A program made the translations under genes and the position numbers. A stretch of DNA of 7,589 bases. It comes from Vulcanimicrobiota bacterium (GTDB lineage Bacteria; Vulcanimicrobiota; Vulcanimicrobiia; Vulcanimicrobiales; Vulcanimicrobiaceae). Location: positions 1-7,589 of the forward strand of contig PMFP01000092.1 of the NCBI GenBank assembly GCA_003155175.1, written 5' to 3'. Position 1 is the stretch's first letter, and each line of letters opens with the position of its first letter. Below the pieces are notes generated by a model. That model searched no databases, was not told the origin of the DNA, and saw nothing but the letters and a program-made list of their open reading frames with translations. This document shows positions 7,036 to 7,589 of the stretch, piece by piece.

Positions 7036-7589
7036 GTGCTTGAGGACGACGTACGCGCGCTGGGCGCTTTACTTTTTTGCGCCGAGGACGCAGCTCGGCC
7101 GCCCGAGGCGGCCATCCTACAAACGCTCGAACGGTTCGGTCCGGAGGCATTGCGGTTCGCCTGCTCGCACGGCATCCGCATCGTGCCGCTGGCCCCGAAC
7201 CAGCCGTATCGCGACGCATCGCGCGCGCTGGTCCGCTTGGGCATCGACGTCGACGCGTGGCCGGCGCCGCCCGCGGGCCTGTTCGTCGTCGAAGAGCGTA
7301 CGGTCTACCTGCGCTCGCGCAGCCCGATGACCGTGGCGCACGAGTTCGGACACGCGCTGGATTGTGCGCTTGGCGGCGGCGTCTACCGCTCCGGGATCGA
7401 TCCGACGTTGCGTGCGATCTTTCACGCGGCCAAGGCGTTCGTAACTCCCTACGCCGCGACCGGAATAGACGAGTTCTTTGCCGAGAACGTACGCGCGTTC
7501 GTCGAAGCCAACGATCCCGCATCGGCATGGCCGCCGGCCACCCGCGAGCGGCTGCGCCGCATAGACCCCGCCGCATACGAGCACGTCGA
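7036..7589 (+). CDS. Anthrax lethal factor-like (ATLF/M34-type) zinc metallopeptidase (3' end outside window)
   Basis: Predicted zinc peptidase; substrate unknown. From GTG 7036 the frame runs open to the right edge (184 complete codons). Residues 102-109 read HEFGHALD: His102 and His106 would bind zinc and Glu103 would activate water. Downstream, Tyr139 lies seven residues before Glu146 in a DEFFAE block (145-150). In Bacillus anthracis lethal factor the zinc ligand Glu735 lies 45 residues after His690 and seven after catalytic Tyr728; here Glu146 lies 40 after His106, in the same E-F-F-A-E context. The upstream stretch with GIRIVPL (about 46-52) and GLFVVEERTVYL (81-92) fits the domain preceding HExxH in this family. 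The gene is in the same frame as pbpC, whose TAA at 6991 leaves GTG 7036 as the only standard start upstream of the domain. No signal peptide or membrane segment is visible. A different gluzincin family with a similar active site is the main alternative. Confidence 0.78.
   Translation, partial: MLEDDVRALGALLFCAEDAARPPEAAILQTLERFGPEALRFACSHGIRIVPLAPNQPYRDASRALVRLGIDVDAWPAPPAGLFVVEERTVYLRSRSPMTVAHEFGHALDCALGGGVYRSGIDPTLRAIFHAAKAFVTPYAATGIDEFFAENVRAFVEANDPASAWPPATRERLRRIDPAAYEHV
7339..7485 (+). other. Predicted zinc active site of the metallopeptidase
   Basis: The span runs from His102 to Glu150 of the peptidase. Predicted zinc ligands are His102, His106 and Glu146; Glu103 is the predicted general base and Tyr139 the predicted transition-state stabiliser. 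Assignments are by alignment by eye to lethal factor (His686, Glu687, His690, Tyr728, Glu735). Confidence 0.72.

Noticed and set aside
6991..7036. PBP1C and peptidase as one fusion protein broken by a nonsense codon, since both are in the same frame
   Set aside because: PBP1C ends naturally after its BiPBP_C domain at the TAA, and the 14 intervening codons look like non-coding spacer. Sharing a frame has a one-in-three chance.
6437..7330. Plus-strand open frame spanning the end of pbpC and the metallopeptidase start
   Set aside because: It overlaps the conserved C-terminal domain of pbpC and the peptidase in another frame, and its product is Arg/Ser/Pro-rich without motifs.
7010..7584. Two minus-strand open frames opposite the metallopeptidase
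   Set aside because: Both are Arg-rich shadows of the plus-strand frame that carries HEFGHALD and the DEFFAE block.
1..7589. tRNA, rRNA, CRISPR array, insertion sequence or attachment site
   Set aside because: No repeat-spacer pattern, transposase frame, terminal repeats or RNA gene signature was seen on either strand; nearly all bases lie in the three coding regions.

Overview
This is a dense, high-GC bacterial window (judged by eye, not computed) holding three genes and almost no spare DNA. The proteins point to a diderm with a peptidoglycan cell wall: a probable lipoprotein of the bacterial alpha-2-macroglobulin (A2M) family, a bifunctional class A penicillin-binding protein of the PBP1C type, and a zinc metallopeptidase resembling the catalytic domain of anthrax lethal factor. 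High GC, GTG starts and N-terminal Ig-like domains on the A2M fit several poorly cultured high-GC diderm lineages (for example Eremiobacterota-like bacteria), but nothing here fixes the taxon.

Layout. Minus strand, 4702 down to the left edge: a very large A2M-family gene, open for 1567 codons and still unfinished at position 1. I translated it codon by codon across the window and found no stop and no frameshift. Bases 4703-4761: a 59-base head-to-head spacer holding both Shine-Dalgarno sites and a 6+6 bp inverted repeat. Plus strand, 4762-6993: a complete pbpC gene. Bases 6994-7035: a short gap. Plus strand, 7036 to the right edge: a metallopeptidase gene cut by the window end, with HEFGH at residues 102-106 and the downstream Tyr and Glu at the same spacing as in anthrax lethal factor.

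How they may work together. A2M and PBP1C are a known genomic pair (yfhM-pbpC in Enterobacteria). The usual idea is that the A2M traps invading proteases in the periplasm while PBP1C repairs the wall. Three things depart from that picture. The genes are divergent rather than in tandem. The A2M has lost its thioester (CxEQ is replaced by LSDD) while keeping the surrounding fold signature. A probable lethal-factor-like peptidase follows pbpC on the same strand. A protease, a protease-trap protein and a wall synthase in one locus is the most interesting aspect of the window; a functional link between them is inference from position only.
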